DNA of 61,650 bases, from assembly GCA_902791165.1 (NCBI GenBank), contig CADAVB010000020.1:3473-65122 (forward strand). Direction: 5' to 3'. Below are positions 1 to 9,429 of the stretch, piece by piece. Both the position numbers and the translations under genes were made by a program. The notes under the pieces are model-generated. The model saw only the letters and a program-made list of their open reading frames with translations, was not told the origin of the DNA and did not search any database. This DNA comes from an uncultured Bacteroidia bacterium (GTDB lineage Bacteria; Bacteroidota; Bacteroidia; Bacteroidales; F082). Position 1 is the stretch's first letter, and each line of letters begins with the position of its first letter.

Positions 1-186
1 AAGCACGGCAAGGAAGACGACCTGAAAGCCGACCTTGCAGAGCGCACGGGCTTGGAAATCAGCAAGGTGGAAGTCGGGCATATCGACTATCTGCGCGACG
101 TGGCCTTCGTCAAGGTGTATTACAAACCCATCGATGGCGAGGTGAACACGATTGACACAATTACCAAACTGAAGGATTTTGAGTGA
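1..186 (+). CDS. DUF4956 domain protein, C-terminal fragment
   Basis: The frame is open from the first base and ends at TGA 184-186, giving 61 residues; the 5' part lies outside the window. The tail (ERTGL..SKVEVGHIDYLRDVAFVKVYY) resembles the C-terminal cytosolic domain of DUF4956 proteins, which have an N-terminal block of membrane helices that would be upstream. A DUF2490 gene follows on the same strand after a repeat-filled gap of about 100 nt. The function of the family is not established. The frame is sure; the family call rests on a short tail. Confidence 0.6.
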   Translation, partial: KHGKEDDLKADLAERTGLEISKVEVGHIDYLRDVAFVKVYYKPIDGEVNTIDTITKLKDFE

Positions 187-283
187 CCATGACTTGTGAC
201 CATGACCATGACTGTTTAGGGCAAGTGCGCGGAAATTTGCGCTTTGGGTGCTGCGGTCATAGTCATGGTCAGTGGTCATAGTC
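184..283. repeat. Intergenic GACCATGAC palindrome, copy 1
   Basis: The left arm (184-214) is built from repeated GACCATGAC units and the right arm (255-283) from the complement GTCATAGTCATGG. A smaller GCGC..GCGC inverted repeat lies between them. The left arm contains the complement of GTCATGGTCACAAGTCAT, a signature also found at 43.5 kb and 45.95 kb. It overlaps the stop codon of the DUF4956 gene. It could form a long hairpin in RNA; the role is unknown. Confidence 0.75.
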
Positions 284-293
284 GATAATTAAT

Positions 294-974
294 ATGAAGA
301 GGCTAACAAACATATTGCTGTTGCTGTTGCTTTCGGCCAGTGTTTTCGCGCAGAGCGAGCGCACGACCGACTTCGGAGGCATTGTTTCCTGTGAGTTCTC
401 TGCCGCTGTCGGGCGCAGCTTCGACCTGTCGGTGGAGGAGGAGTTGCGTTTCGACAACAACTTTGCGCAGTTCGACCGCTGGCTCAATTCCGTCGGGGTG
501 GACTACACCTTTCCGCGCAACCGCCTGAAACTCGGCCTCAACGCCGACTACATCCGCCGCCACAACGACAAAGGCTGGTTCGAGAACCGCTGGCGCATTG
601 GTGCGCACCTGACCTATTCAGAAACCTTGTATCATTTCAAGTTCACCTATCGGAGCAAACTGCTCTCCACTTTTTACGACGAGCGCACGGGCGAGCATCG
701 CGTGAACCCCAAACTGTATTGGCGCAATCGTCTGCAAGTCAGCTACCAGCAGCCCAACAGCCGTTTCAAATACGCCCTTTCCGCCGAGCTTTTCTGGCTC
801 ACCAACGACCCCAAAAACCGCATCATCGACAACCTGCGTACCGTGGCCTCGGTGGAATGTCGCCTCACGCGGCGGCATTATATCTCCGCCTTCGCCCGCA
901 TGGACAACGACCTACAAATGAAGGAACCAGTGGACAGGTTTTATTTCGGGATGACATTTAAGGCGAAATATTGA
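294..974 (+). CDS. DUF2490 outer-membrane-like protein
   Basis: This is a 226-residue protein with a clear N-terminal signal peptide (MKRLTNILLLLLLSASVFAQ, likely cut after the Ala before Gln). The remainder alternates polar and aromatic residues in a beta-strand pattern and ends in an aromatic Tyr, as expected for a small outer-membrane barrel; the layout fits the DUF2490 family common in Bacteroidota. It follows a DUF4956 gene on the same strand, a pairing I associate with this phylum. No enzymatic motif is visible. The precise function is unknown. Confidence 0.75.
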   Translation: MKRLTNILLLLLLSASVFAQSERTTDFGGIVSCEFSAAVGRSFDLSVEEELRFDNNFAQFDRWLNSVGVDYTFPRNRLKLGLNADYIRRHNDKGWFENRWRIGAHLTYSETLYHFKFTYRSKLLSTFYDERTGEHRVNPKLYWRNRLQVSYQQPNSRFKYALSAELFWLTNDPKNRIIDNLRTVASVECRLTRRHYISAFARMDNDLQMKEPVDRFYFGMTFKAKY

Positions 975-1036
975 AAGGTTTTAATGTTCTGATAATCAAT
1001 TATATACGCATAAAGTTCAAAAAATCGGATAAAATA

Positions 1037-1067
1037 TTTGTCAAAAAAGAAAAAAATCGTACATTTG
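1037..1067 (+). promoter_or_regulatory. Bacteroidota-type promoter for the Panacea operon
   Basis: TTTG (1037-1040) is followed after 19 nt by TACATTTG (1060-1067), a full match to the -33/-7 consensus of the Bacteroidota primary sigma factor. Transcription would start near 1073, so a TTG start at 1038 cannot be used and the ATG at 1086 is the correct start of the next gene. Confidence 0.7.
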
Positions 1068-1085
1068 CACCATATTTATAACAAC

Positions 1086-1553
1086 ATGATAACCGCATTA
1101 CAAGCAGCATCCTATATTTGCCAAAGATATTATCAAGATTATGGCGATATTATTGACGAGATGAAGTTGCATAAGTTGCTTTATTTTGCTCAACGTGAGG
1201 CTATTATTTTCAACAATGAACCCTTGTTTAATGAGCAGTTTGTTGCTTGGAAATATGGTCCTGTGATGTTATGCGTTAGGAAAGCCTATAATGCCTATAA
1301 ACAAGGACAATTTAATGATGTAATACTATCGGATTCTGACTTGGAACGATTCGAGAACATTTTTGATGCTGTGTTCAAACGTTATGCGAACAAAACGTCT
1401 TGGAGTTTGAGTACCCTTACTCATGGCGAGTTTTCATGGCAAAATGCCCGAAAAGGACTTAGTTCTGATGTAAATGGAAATAATATGATGTCTATTGAAG
1501 ACATACGAAAAGACGCGGAACGTATAAAACTGCGTAGAGTCCTTTTTGAGTAG
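1086..1553 (+). CDS. Panacea-domain (SocA-like, DUF4065) probable antitoxin
   Basis: A 155-residue protein starting at the ATG just below a strong promoter. Its core LHKLLYFAQ..LFNEQFVAWKYGPV is the hallmark of the Panacea/SocA-like domain (KLLYFAQ, AW.YGPV). Panacea proteins are known as versatile antitoxins that pair with unrelated toxin domains in two-gene operons; others resemble phage GepA or the SocA proteolytic adaptor. The next gene starts 8 nt downstream on the same strand, which fits a PanAT operon. The domain is clear; the antitoxin role is inferred from gene order. Confidence 0.8.
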   Translation: MITALQAASYICQRYYQDYGDIIDEMKLHKLLYFAQREAIIFNNEPLFNEQFVAWKYGPVMLCVRKAYNAYKQGQFNDVILSDSDLERFENIFDAVFKRYANKTSWSLSTLTHGEFSWQNARKGLSSDVNGNNMMSIEDIRKDAERIKLRRVLFE

Positions 1554-1561
1554 TTTTCACA

Positions 1562-2422
1562 ATGGGTACGCCAATTACTTCGAAACAGAGAACAATTCTG
1601 GATTCCTTAATATATGAGAGGCTATCATCGAGTCCTGCTAATAAAGTTTTAATTAAAGGGCTTGTCAATACTCGGAATCCCAATTTGGTATCAGTTCTTC
1701 AATCCAATAGAGCCTGGCAAGAAGATGAGGGAAACATCACGGCGTATTATTTGGTCAAATCAGGTTCAGGAACAATCCTTGCGTTTTTTGCATTACGATG
1801 CGGGGAGGTTTTCCAGAATGTTGATGAAGAACTGATAAAGGAGGCTGCAAGTTTTCGTCAAAACATAGATAAACTTAACGGATCGTTGGACGAGGAGGAA
1901 AAGCGCAAGGTATTGGAACAAGTGTCTGTAGCACTTCGTGATGGATGGACTAAAGAATTGGCTGATTATTATATCAGAAAATCGAAACGAAGACGTAGAG
2001 ATGCCGTTTTAGATAATAACAAAGACAACCATCATGTGGCAAAAGCCTTCTCAGCAGTTGAAATAACTCTCTTTTGTAACAATGAAGCAGAAGGTGTAAA
2101 GGAAGAGTGGGAGGCGATGAATTTGCCTCATAGTAGAGGAATCTCCGTTTTTTGGCATGTGATTGTTCCGAGGATACAAGCGGTAGTCGGTCTTGTTGGG
2201 TGTGAATACTTGTATCTATTTGCTGCAGACGATGAGGCTGATGGAACTTTGGTGAATTACTATAAGACAAAATTGCAGTTTGAGACTCCAGTAAAGTTGG
2301 GATCAAACAAACCGTCATTTGATTACGGTTGTTTCTTCCTGTGTCAACGAGTTAATGTGTTGCTAAGGCACCAAGTTGAGTTTTATAAAAATTTCAATCT
2401 GGATGTTGCCGATGCTGTATAA
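1562..2422 (+). CDS. GNAT-like protein, putative PanAT toxin
   Basis: This 286-residue protein begins 8 nt after the Panacea gene and is probably co-transcribed with it. Residues 55-80 (ITAYYLVK..TILAFFALRCGEVF) look like the first strands of a GNAT acetyltransferase. Residues 220-240 (GCEYLYLFAAD, then LVNYYKTKLQFE) look like the last strands and the closing FY..lGF-type motif. Between them is a charged helical insert with KRRRR. A GNAT toxin acting on tRNA or another cell target is one possibility; the acetyl-CoA loop is not obvious and the fold is inferred. It is not a housekeeping gene I recognise. Confidence 0.55.
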   Translation: MGTPITSKQRTILDSLIYERLSSSPANKVLIKGLVNTRNPNLVSVLQSNRAWQEDEGNITAYYLVKSGSGTILAFFALRCGEVFQNVDEELIKEAASFRQNIDKLNGSLDEEEKRKVLEQVSVALRDGWTKELADYYIRKSKRRRRDAVLDNNKDNHHVAKAFSAVEITLFCNNEAEGVKEEWEAMNLPHSRGISVFWHVIVPRIQAVVGLVGCEYLYLFAADDEADGTLVNYYKTKLQFETPVKLGSNKPSFDYGCFFLCQRVNVLLRHQVEFYKNFNLDVADAV

Positions 2423-2454
2423 ATTGTTATTGAAATAATTCAAACATCATCATT

Positions 2455-5400
2455 ATGAATAAAAGAAAAAATTTGAGAAAAATCGGCGGCATCAGCTTGA
2501 TTATCATGGTGTTGCTGCTTGCCTTCATGCCCTCTTGCGGCAAGAAGGGTGGAACTGCCACGACCTCTTCGAAGGTGATCGTGGAACAAATCAAGCCCGT
2601 CAGCGAGGCCTTGTTGCCCTTGCTCGACAGCTACACCTCGGGCGTCATCACCGAAGGCGAACCCATCGTGGTGCGCTTCAAGGACCCGCAAATGCTGAAA
2701 GTGAAGAGCGGCGAAAGCATCCCGTCGAAAGCCTTCAGCTTCAAGCCCGAACTGAAAGGCAAGGCCGTTTGGTTGGACGAAAACACCATCGCCTACGAGT
2801 ACGACAAAATCGACGAAACGCAGCAATACGTTTGCGACTTCAAGATTTCGGAGTTCGTCGATGTGCCCGTCAAAGAGCCGCTGCAATTCGGCTTCGGCGT
2901 GCGCCGACAGAATTTCAGTTTGGCCCTTGTCGCGCCGCAGTGCACCTCGAAAGACGAGATGAGTTATCAGTTGTGCATAGTGTTTGCCACTCCCGTCGAG
3001 GCCGACGACGCCATCAAAATCTTCGACGACGCTTTCGTCAAGAAGCATGACGTGAAATCGACCTATCTCGGCGACAACACCTACACTTTCGAGGTGGGCA
3101 AGTTGGAACGCAAAAACGCTGATTATCAATTGGAACTCAATTTGAGTGGCAAGCCTTTGAAGTCGCCTACGCAAATCAAGCGCCAACTGACCGTCCATGC
3201 CAGGGACAAATTCGAGCCTGTCGGATTCGATGTGGAAAACGCTTCAGGTCAAGCTGCTCTGTATTTCTCGCAGCCTCTGAAACAAGGCCAAAACATCAAC
3301 GGCATCATCACTTTCGACCAAAACAAGTTGGCCTACAAGTCTGACATCGTGGACAATAGGATTGACTTCTACTTCGACAAGTCGAATCTCTCCCGCTATC
3401 AGATGGAGGACATCAACATGAACGTTGGTGGTGGCATCCGCAGCGCGTCAAACGAGGTCATGCAAGGCGATTTCAGCTATAACTTCAGCCTCACCGACTA
3501 CGAGCCGAAGGTGCGCTGGACCGACGAAGGCGTCATCATCCCCGACATCAAGGAAACTACCGTGTATTTCGATGCCATGTGCCTTAACTCGGTGACGTTG
3601 AGGATTATACGCATCTTTGACGACAACATTCTTTCTTTCTTGCAGGACAACGAGCTGAGCGAAACCTACGGCGTGCGCAAGGTGGGCCGTTTGGAGAAGA
3701 AAATCAAGTTGCAGCTCGACAATCCGTACCCGACGCAATGGAAAACCTTCCCCATCGTGCTTTCCGACTATGTGAAGGTGGAACCCGGCGCGATGTACCA
3801 GCTGAGCCTCAATTTCGGTCCCGCCGACTACACCTTCGCCTCCGAGGAGATGCAGAACGCCGTGATGGAAAACGCCCAGCGCGAGGCCGACTACTGGGAC
3901 GGCGAAGGATACGACTACAAAGAATACCGCTACGACGGCGAGTGGGGCGACCCCAACGGCTTCTACTTCTATAATTATGTGGAAAAGCTGAAGAACATCG
4001 TCGTCAGCGATTTGGCCGTGACCGCCAAGATGGGCCGCAACGACATGGTGGACGTTTATGTCTTCCAGATTTCCGACGCCAAACCCGCCTCGGGCGCTGA
4101 GGTGACGGCCTTCAACTTCCAGAAACAGCAACTCGCCAAAGCCACCGTCGATGGCAAGGGCCATGTGCAGCTGCAATGCGCCAACCGTCCGGCCTTCATC
4201 GTGGCCACAGACAAAAAAGGCAGCAAGTCGGTGATTAAGTTGAGCGACGGCAACGCACTGTCGTACAGCCGTTTCAATGTTGATGGCGAGCCTGTCGAGA
4301 AGGGTGTCATCGGATTCGCCTACTCCAACCGTGGCGTGTGGAGACCGGGCGACGAGCTGCAACTCAACCTCATGCTCAGCGACGTGGATTCGCAACTGCC
4401 CCAAGGCTACCCCGTGGTCCTCGAAGTGACCGATGCCGCCGGGCGTTTGTACGCCAAGCAGGTGAACACCAAGCCCGTGAATGGCATCTATTGCTACACC
4501 GTTCCGACCAATGTCAGCGACGAAACCGGCCTGTGGATAGCCCGTTTCAAGGTGGGCACGACGACCATCACGAAGAACCTCCGCGTGGAGACCGTGAAAC
4601 CCAACCGCTTGGAAATCAACTTCGACCTGCCAGAGGTCATCAGCCTGACCAACCCGCAGCGCGTGAACTTGACCTCGAAATGGCTCAACGGATTGAAAGC
4701 CACGGGCTTGAAGGCCGAAGTGGATGTGAAAGTGCGCGGCGGCAAGACCGAGTTCGCGAAGTTCAAGAGCTATTGCTTCGACAACGAAACCGAACAATTC
4801 GACCCTGAAGAGCTGTCGGTGTTTAGCGGCCCGCTCAACAGCGAAGGCTTGGCCAACGTTGGCTTTGGCCCGCTGCAAGACCTCTCGTCGCAGCAGATGA
4901 TGAATGCCGTCTTCACGACCAAGGTGTTTGAGCAGGGCGGCGACTTCAGCATCGCTTCCTATCAGGCCAAACTTTCGCCTTTCGCCCGCTACGTCGGCGT
5001 GGAATTGCCCGAAACGACCTCGAAATACGGCAGTTACTACGACACCGGCAAGGACTGGAAGTTCAACATCGCCGTGGTGAACGAAAACGGACAGCAGAGC
5101 AACGCCTCCGTTTTGCTTGACTACGCCCTCTACAAGATGGATTCCTATTGGTGGTGGTCGAGCGAGGAACTATACACCTTGCAGCGTTATGCCTCAGGAA
5201 CTTACAAACGTCCCGTGCAAAACGGCGCTTTGACCTGCAACGGCAAGACCTCCGTGACCTTCAACATCCCCAATGACAAGTGGGGCAGCTATTTGCTCGT
5301 CGTCAATGACAAGCAAGGCGGCCATACTTTTGCCAAGGTCATCAATTTCGACTGGGGTTATGGCCACAGCAGTTCGGCCACGGGTGCGCCGGCGCAACTT

Positions 5401-7974
5401 TCGCTGAAAGCCACCGCCGACAGCTACCAAGTGGGCGAGAATATCGTGGTGACCTTCCCCGCCAATGAACAAGCCAAGGCACTCGTCACCGTTGAAGCCA
5501 ACGACAAAGTTATGCAGACCATGTTGCTCGAGAACCTTGGTCAAGAGGGCAAGGTGGAAATCAAGGCCACGGAAGACATGATTCCGAATGTGTATGTCTA
5601 TGTCGCTCTGATTCAGCCACATGATGCCGCCAACGACCTGCCCATCCGCCTCTATGGCGTGGTGCCGGTGAAGGTCGAAAACAAGAAACTGCAACTGCAA
5701 CCGAGTATCACCACTCCCGAAACTGCCAACACGAAGAAGAAAGTCGAAATAAAGGTGAGCGAGGCCAACAAGCAAGCCATGACCTACACCTTGGCCATCG
5801 TCGATGAAGGCATCCTCGGCCTGACCAACTTCTCGACCCCGAATCCTTACGGCTACTTCAACAGCAAGCAGTCGCTTTTGGTGCGCACATGGGATAACTA
5901 CAACAACGTCGTCGATGCGTTCAGCGGCGAGCTTGGCTCGGTCTATGCCATCGGCGGCGACGGCCTCCTCAACCAAGAAATCACACTCGACAACCGCTTC
6001 AAGGCCTACGCAGTCACTTTGGGACCTTTCGAACTGAAGGCAGGCGGAAGCAATACGCACGAGTTTGAAGTGCCGCAATGCTCTGGAGCACTGCGCTTTA
6101 TGGTGGTGGCCAAAGGCGACAAGAAAGCCTTCGGTAGCGCAGAAAAGAAGGTGAACGTCGTCGATCCGATTACGCTCTACACCTCCGCGCCGCGTGTGGT
6201 GGCTCCTGGCGACGAACTGACCATGAATGTGCAGGTGCTGTCGCCCACAATGAAGGGCAAGAGCCTGTCGGTGAAGTTTGACAATCAGAACCTTAACGCC
6301 CTCGGCACGCTGCCCACTTCGGTCAGCATCGACCAAAACGGCGAAGGCATGATTGTGGTGAACACGAAGGTGCCGGAGACCACAGGCAACGCCACGCTGA
6401 AGGTGCAAGTGAGCGATGGCAGCTACACCGCTGAATCCTCGACGACCATGCCCATCCGTATGCCTTACGCCGAGCGTAGAAACGTGATTACCAAGGAAGT
6501 GGAAGGCGGACAAAGCCTCACGATTCCGTTCAATCTTGCAGGCATGGCGGGCACGCAATCCGGCAAGGTGATGGTGTCGTCGCTGCTGCCCGTCGATTTG
6601 TTCAGCCGCCTCGATTACCTCACCGACTATCCGCACGGCTGCCTCGAACAACTCACCTCGAAGGCCTTCCCGCAACTCTATCTGAACTACCTCATCCAAC
6701 AGGACGACAACGACAAGGCCGCCACGAAATACAACATCGAATCGGCCATCGCCGACCTGAAAGCCTATCAGAAAGCCGACAACTCCATGACCAACTGGAA
6801 GGGCGGCACCTACAGCGATCCGTGGACGGAGATTTACGCGCTACACTTCCTCGTTGAGGCACAAAAACAAGGCTTCGACGTGCCGCAATACTTCATCGAC
6901 GGGCTGAAGAGCTATCAGGCGAACAAGGCCAAGCAATGGAAGAACAACCCCGACTTCAAGCAGGGCGAGACCATCCAAGCCTACCGTCTCTTCGTTTTGG
7001 CTCTGGCCGATGCCGCCGAGATGGGCGCGATGAACCGCTTCAAGGAACTCGACATGAACTACTCGCTGACCCAGGCCATCACCGCTGCCGCCTTTGCGCA
7101 AACGGGCAAGACCACCGTGGCGCAAAACCTCATGCCGATGGTGACTGACGGCGAGCGGATGTCGGACTACTACACCTCATTCGGCTCCACCACCCGCGAC
7201 CTCGCCTTCCTGACCTACGCCCAGATGCTCTGCGGCACCGATGCCGAGACGGTGAAGAGCAACATCAACACCTTGTGCGGAATGTTGAACAGCGGTCGTT
7301 GGTTGGATACGCAATCAACCGCTTTTGCCTTGTTCACCTTGGGCAAATACGCTGAGCAACAAGGCGTTTCGGGCGAGAACCTCTCCGCCCTCGTGAAGGC
7401 CAACTGCGAAGACCACACGCTGAACACCAACATGAGTTCGGCAGCTTTCAGCTTTGTGCCGAAGGTGGGTAATAACTCCGTGGAAATCAAGAACAACGGT
7501 AGCCAGAAGCTGGTCGCCAACATCTTCACCAAGACCTCGGTGGCCGAATACGCCATGGAGGAAGAAGGCAACTTCATCCGCATGGCGGTGAACTACTTCG
7601 GCAAGAACGGCAATCCGCTGAATGTAAATAATTTGTCCGTTGGTACTGACGTGAATGTGCAAATCACGGTGCAGAACCCGAGCGACTATCAGGTGACGGA
7701 GTTGGCTCTGTCGTACTACCTGCCTTCGGGCTGGGAGCTGGTGAACGAGCGCATGGGCGGCGGCGACAGCAACAGCGGCGCCAAGCACATCGACTACCGC
7801 GACGACCGCGCCTACTTCTACTTCGACCTCGCGCCCAACACGCGCAAGACCTTCACCCTGAAGGCCAACGCCACCTACGAGGGCAACTACATGATTCCCG
7901 CCGTGCGCTGCGAGGATATGTACAACAACGAGATTTATTACCAGATTCCCGCGCGTGGGTGTGTGGTGAAGTAA
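2455..7974 (+). CDS. Alpha-2-macroglobulin family lipoprotein
   Basis: An 1839-residue protein with a hydrophobic N-terminus ending in a lipobox-like Cys (AFMPSC), so it is probably anchored in a membrane facing the periplasm. It carries MG-type beta domains, a bait-like region (RGVWRPGDELQLNLMLSD is a typical MG2 segment) and, at residues 1395-1399, the thioester motif G-C-L-E-Q (C1396, Q1399). An alpha/alpha thioester-domain region and a C-terminal receptor-like beta domain follow. Bacterial macroglobulins trap attacking proteases by a covalent thioester. No pbpC partner lies next to it; a strong terminator follows at once, so it looks monocistronic. Confidence 0.92.
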   Translation: MNKRKNLRKIGGISLIIMVLLLAFMPSCGKKGGTATTSSKVIVEQIKPVSEALLPLLDSYTSGVITEGEPIVVRFKDPQMLKVKSGESIPSKAFSFKPELKGKAVWLDENTIAYEYDKIDETQQYVCDFKISEFVDVPVKEPLQFGFGVRRQNFSLALVAPQCTSKDEMSYQLCIVFATPVEADDAIKIFDDAFVKKHDVKSTYLGDNTYTFEVGKLERKNADYQLELNLSGKPLKSPTQIKRQLTVHARDKFEPVGFDVENASGQAALYFSQPLKQGQNINGIITFDQNKLAYKSDIVDNRIDFYFDKSNLSRYQMEDINMNVGGGIRSASNEVMQGDFSYNFSLTDYEPKVRWTDEGVIIPDIKETTVYFDAMCLNSVTLRIIRIFDDNILSFLQDNELSETYGVRKVGRLEKKIKLQLDNPYPTQWKTFPIVLSDYVKVEPGAMYQLSLNFGPADYTFASEEMQNAVMENAQREADYWDGEGYDYKEYRYDGEWGDPNGFYFYNYVEKLKNIVVSDLAVTAKMGRNDMVDVYVFQISDAKPASGAEVTAFNFQKQQLAKATVDGKGHVQLQCANRPAFIVATDKKGSKSVIKLSDGNALSYSRFNVDGEPVEKGVIGFAYSNRGVWRPGDELQLNLMLSDVDSQLPQGYPVVLEVTDAAGRLYAKQVNTKPVNGIYCYTVPTNVSDETGLWIARFKVGTTTITKNLRVETVKPNRLEINFDLPEVISLTNPQRVNLTSKWLNGLKATGLKAEVDVKVRGGKTEFAKFKSYCFDNETEQFDPEELSVFSGPLNSEGLANVGFGPLQDLSSQQMMNAVFTTKVFEQGGDFSIASYQAKLSPFARYVGVELPETTSKYGSYYDTGKDWKFNIAVVNENGQQSNASVLLDYALYKMDSYWWWSSEELYTLQRYASGTYKRPVQNGALTCNGKTSVTFNIPNDKWGSYLLVVNDKQGGHTFAKVINFDWGYGHSSSATGAPAQLSLKATADSYQVGENIVVTFPANEQAKALVTVEANDKVMQTMLLENLGQEGKVEIKATEDMIPNVYVYVALIQPHDAANDLPIRLYGVVPVKVENKKLQLQPSITTPETANTKKKVEIKVSEANKQAMTYTLAIVDEGILGLTNFSTPNPYGYFNSKQSLLVRTWDNYNNVVDAFSGELGSVYAIGGDGLLNQEITLDNRFKAYAVTLGPFELKAGGSNTHEFEVPQCSGALRFMVVAKGDKKAFGSAEKKVNVVDPITLYTSAPRVVAPGDELTMNVQVLSPTMKGKSLSVKFDNQNLNALGTLPTSVSIDQNGEGMIVVNTKVPETTGNATLKVQVSDGSYTAESSTTMPIRMPYAERRNVITKEVEGGQSLTIPFNLAGMAGTQSGKVMVSSLLPVDLFSRLDYLTDYPHGCLEQLTSKAFPQLYLNYLIQQDDNDKAATKYNIESAIADLKAYQKADNSMTNWKGGTYSDPWTEIYALHFLVEAQKQGFDVPQYFIDGLKSYQANKAKQWKNNPDFKQGETIQAYRLFVLALADAAEMGAMNRFKELDMNYSLTQAITAAAFAQTGKTTVAQNLMPMVTDGERMSDYYTSFGSTTRDLAFLTYAQMLCGTDAETVKSNINTLCGMLNSGRWLDTQSTAFALFTLGKYAEQQGVSGENLSALVKANCEDHTLNTNMSSAAFSFVPKVGNNSVEIKNNGSQKLVANIFTKTSVAEYAMEEEGNFIRMAVNYFGKNGNPLNVNNLSVGTDVNVQITVQNPSDYQVTELALSYYLPSGWELVNERMGGGDSNSGAKHIDYRDDRAYFYFDLAPNTRKTFTLKANATYEGNYMIPAVRCEDMYNNEIYYQIPARGCVVK

Positions 7975-7997
7975 TACCATAACCCACGATAAACGAA

Positions 7998-8036
7998 GAG
8001 GGCGTGTCAGTTTGGTCTGACACGCCCTCGGATTTT
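7998..8036. terminator. Rho-independent terminator between convergent genes
   Basis: A perfect 13-bp stem (GAGGGCGTGTCAG with its complement, 7998-8010 and 8017-8029) has a 6-nt loop and is followed by GATTTTT. It sits 24 nt after the macroglobulin stop and just past the 3' end of ackA, so it may end transcription from both sides. Confidence 0.85.
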
Positions 8037-8051
8037 TCTCGGAAACAAACT

Positions 8052-9257
8052 TTACTTTGTTACGAGGTTGTAAGTGTCTTGCGCGATGACAAACTCTTCA
8101 TCAGTGGGATACACTACCACGGTGACTTTCGAGTTGGGCAAGGAGATAACACCAGCGTCGCCGATGGTTTCCTTGTTCATCTGACGGTCGTATTCGATGC
8201 CGAGGCCTTCCATGTTCTCAAGGATGGCTTCACGCATGAACCAGGCGTTTTCGCCGATGCCGCCGGTCATCACGATGAGGTCGGCACCGTTCATCACGGC
8301 CATGTAGCCGCCGATGTATTTCTTCACACGGTGGGCGAACATGTTGAAAGCGTAGGTGCAACGCTCGTCGCCTTCTTCCTTGGCGGCGCGCACGTCGCGC
8401 ATGTCTTGCTTGCCGCCTGTGATGCCCACAAGGCCAGACTTCTTGTTCACCAAAGTGTTCATCTCCTTGGTCGAAAGGCCTTCCTTGTCCATGATGTACA
8501 TGAACGCGCCGAGGTCGAGGTCGCCGGTGCGGCTGCCCATCACGAGGCCCTCTACGGGTGTGAAGCCCATCGAGGTTTCCACCGACTTGCCGTATTCCAC
8601 GGCGGCGATGGAGGCACCGCTACCCAAATGGCAGGTCACGATTTTCGATTTCTTCCAGTCCTTGCCGACGAAAGCAGCGGCCTTCTCGGCCACGTATTTG
8701 TGGCTGGTGCCATGGAAGCCGTAACGGCGGATGCGATACTTGTCGTAATACTCGTAAGGAAGGGCGTAGAGGTAGGCCTCGGGCGGCATGGTGCTGTGGA
8801 ACGAAGTGTCGAACACAGCCGCCATCGGAATGCCAGGAAGCACTTCCTGCATGGCCGCAATACCCTGCAAAGCGCCAGGATTGTGCAATGGGGCAAGGTC
8901 GCAGAGGTCCTTGATCATGTTGATGACATTGTCGTCGATGAGGGCGCTTTGGGAGAATTTCTCGCCACCATGGGCCACGCGGTGACCGACGGCGTTGATT
9001 TCCTTCAGATCCTTGATGACGCCCATTTTCTCGTCCACCAAAGCCTTGAGCACCAGCTTGATGCCTTCGGTGTGGTTCGGGATGGGAAGCTGTTCATAGT
9101 ACTTCTCTCCGTTGTATTTGTGGGTAAACTCACCCATTTCGAGGCCGATGCGCTCCAAAAGGCCCTTGGCCAACAGGCGCGACGAATTGGCGTTTTCCAT
9201 CTCTAACAGCTGGTACTTAATGGACGAGCTGCCGCAATTTAGGACTAATATTTTCAT
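8052..9257 (-). CDS. ackA: Acetate kinase
   Basis: A 401-residue ASKHA-fold kinase that interconverts acetyl phosphate and ADP with acetate and ATP in the cytoplasm. Family signatures are present: NCGSSSIKYQLLE at the N-terminus, GHRVAHGG, VFDTSFHSTMP, the GFHGTSHKYV motif, GSGAS, and GGIGENA near the C-terminus. The length is standard. It lies downstream of pta on the same strand, with a 172-nt gap that holds a double palindrome; together they form the acetate-producing substrate-level phosphorylation route. Confidence 0.97.
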   Translation of the reverse strand: MKILVLNCGSSSIKYQLLEMENANSSRLLAKGLLERIGLEMGEFTHKYNGEKYYEQLPIPNHTEGIKLVLKALVDEKMGVIKDLKEINAVGHRVAHGGEKFSQSALIDDNVINMIKDLCDLAPLHNPGALQGIAAMQEVLPGIPMAAVFDTSFHSTMPPEAYLYALPYEYYDKYRIRRYGFHGTSHKYVAEKAAAFVGKDWKKSKIVTCHLGSGASIAAVEYGKSVETSMGFTPVEGLVMGSRTGDLDLGAFMYIMDKEGLSTKEMNTLVNKKSGLVGITGGKQDMRDVRAAKEEGDERCTYAFNMFAHRVKKYIGGYMAVMNGADLIVMTGGIGENAWFMREAILENMEGLGIEYDRQMNKETIGDAGVISLPNSKVTVVVYPTDEEFVIAQDTYNLVTK

Positions 9258-9319
9258 GTTTGATAATGGTTTGTTTTGTTATTGAAAATGAACCGAGGAT
9301 GACAACCCTTGCCCTTTTG

Positions 9320-9409
9320 CCCTCATGGCGGAGGGACATCCGCCATCTCCCATGCACGAAGATGTGTCTCTACTGCTTGGGAGATAGCGGGTCTAGCCCG
9401 CTATGAGGG
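9320..9409. repeat. REP-like double palindrome, copy 1 (between pta and ackA)
   Basis: Two hairpins, CATGGCGGA..TCCGCCATC and ATAGCGGG..CCCGCTATGA, flank about 25 nt. The reverse complement aligns along its whole length with the element at 56834-56920 inside the V-ATPase operon, including CTCCCAAGC and TCTTCG in the linker. It therefore looks like a dispersed bipartite repeat similar in architecture to BIME/REP elements. Confidence 0.75.
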
Positions 9410-9429
9410 TTAAGGGCATGGTTTTGTCC

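Noticed and set aside
5194-6699. Long minus-strand open frame (501 codons) inside the macroglobulin gene
   Set aside because: It is antisense to a well-supported gene, His/Val-rich and without motifs; such frames arise here from codon bias, as do those at 3448-4878 and 53721-55256.
8004-9206. Plus-strand 400-codon frame over ackA
   Set aside because: It is a shadow of acetate kinase, whose motifs are complete on the minus strand.
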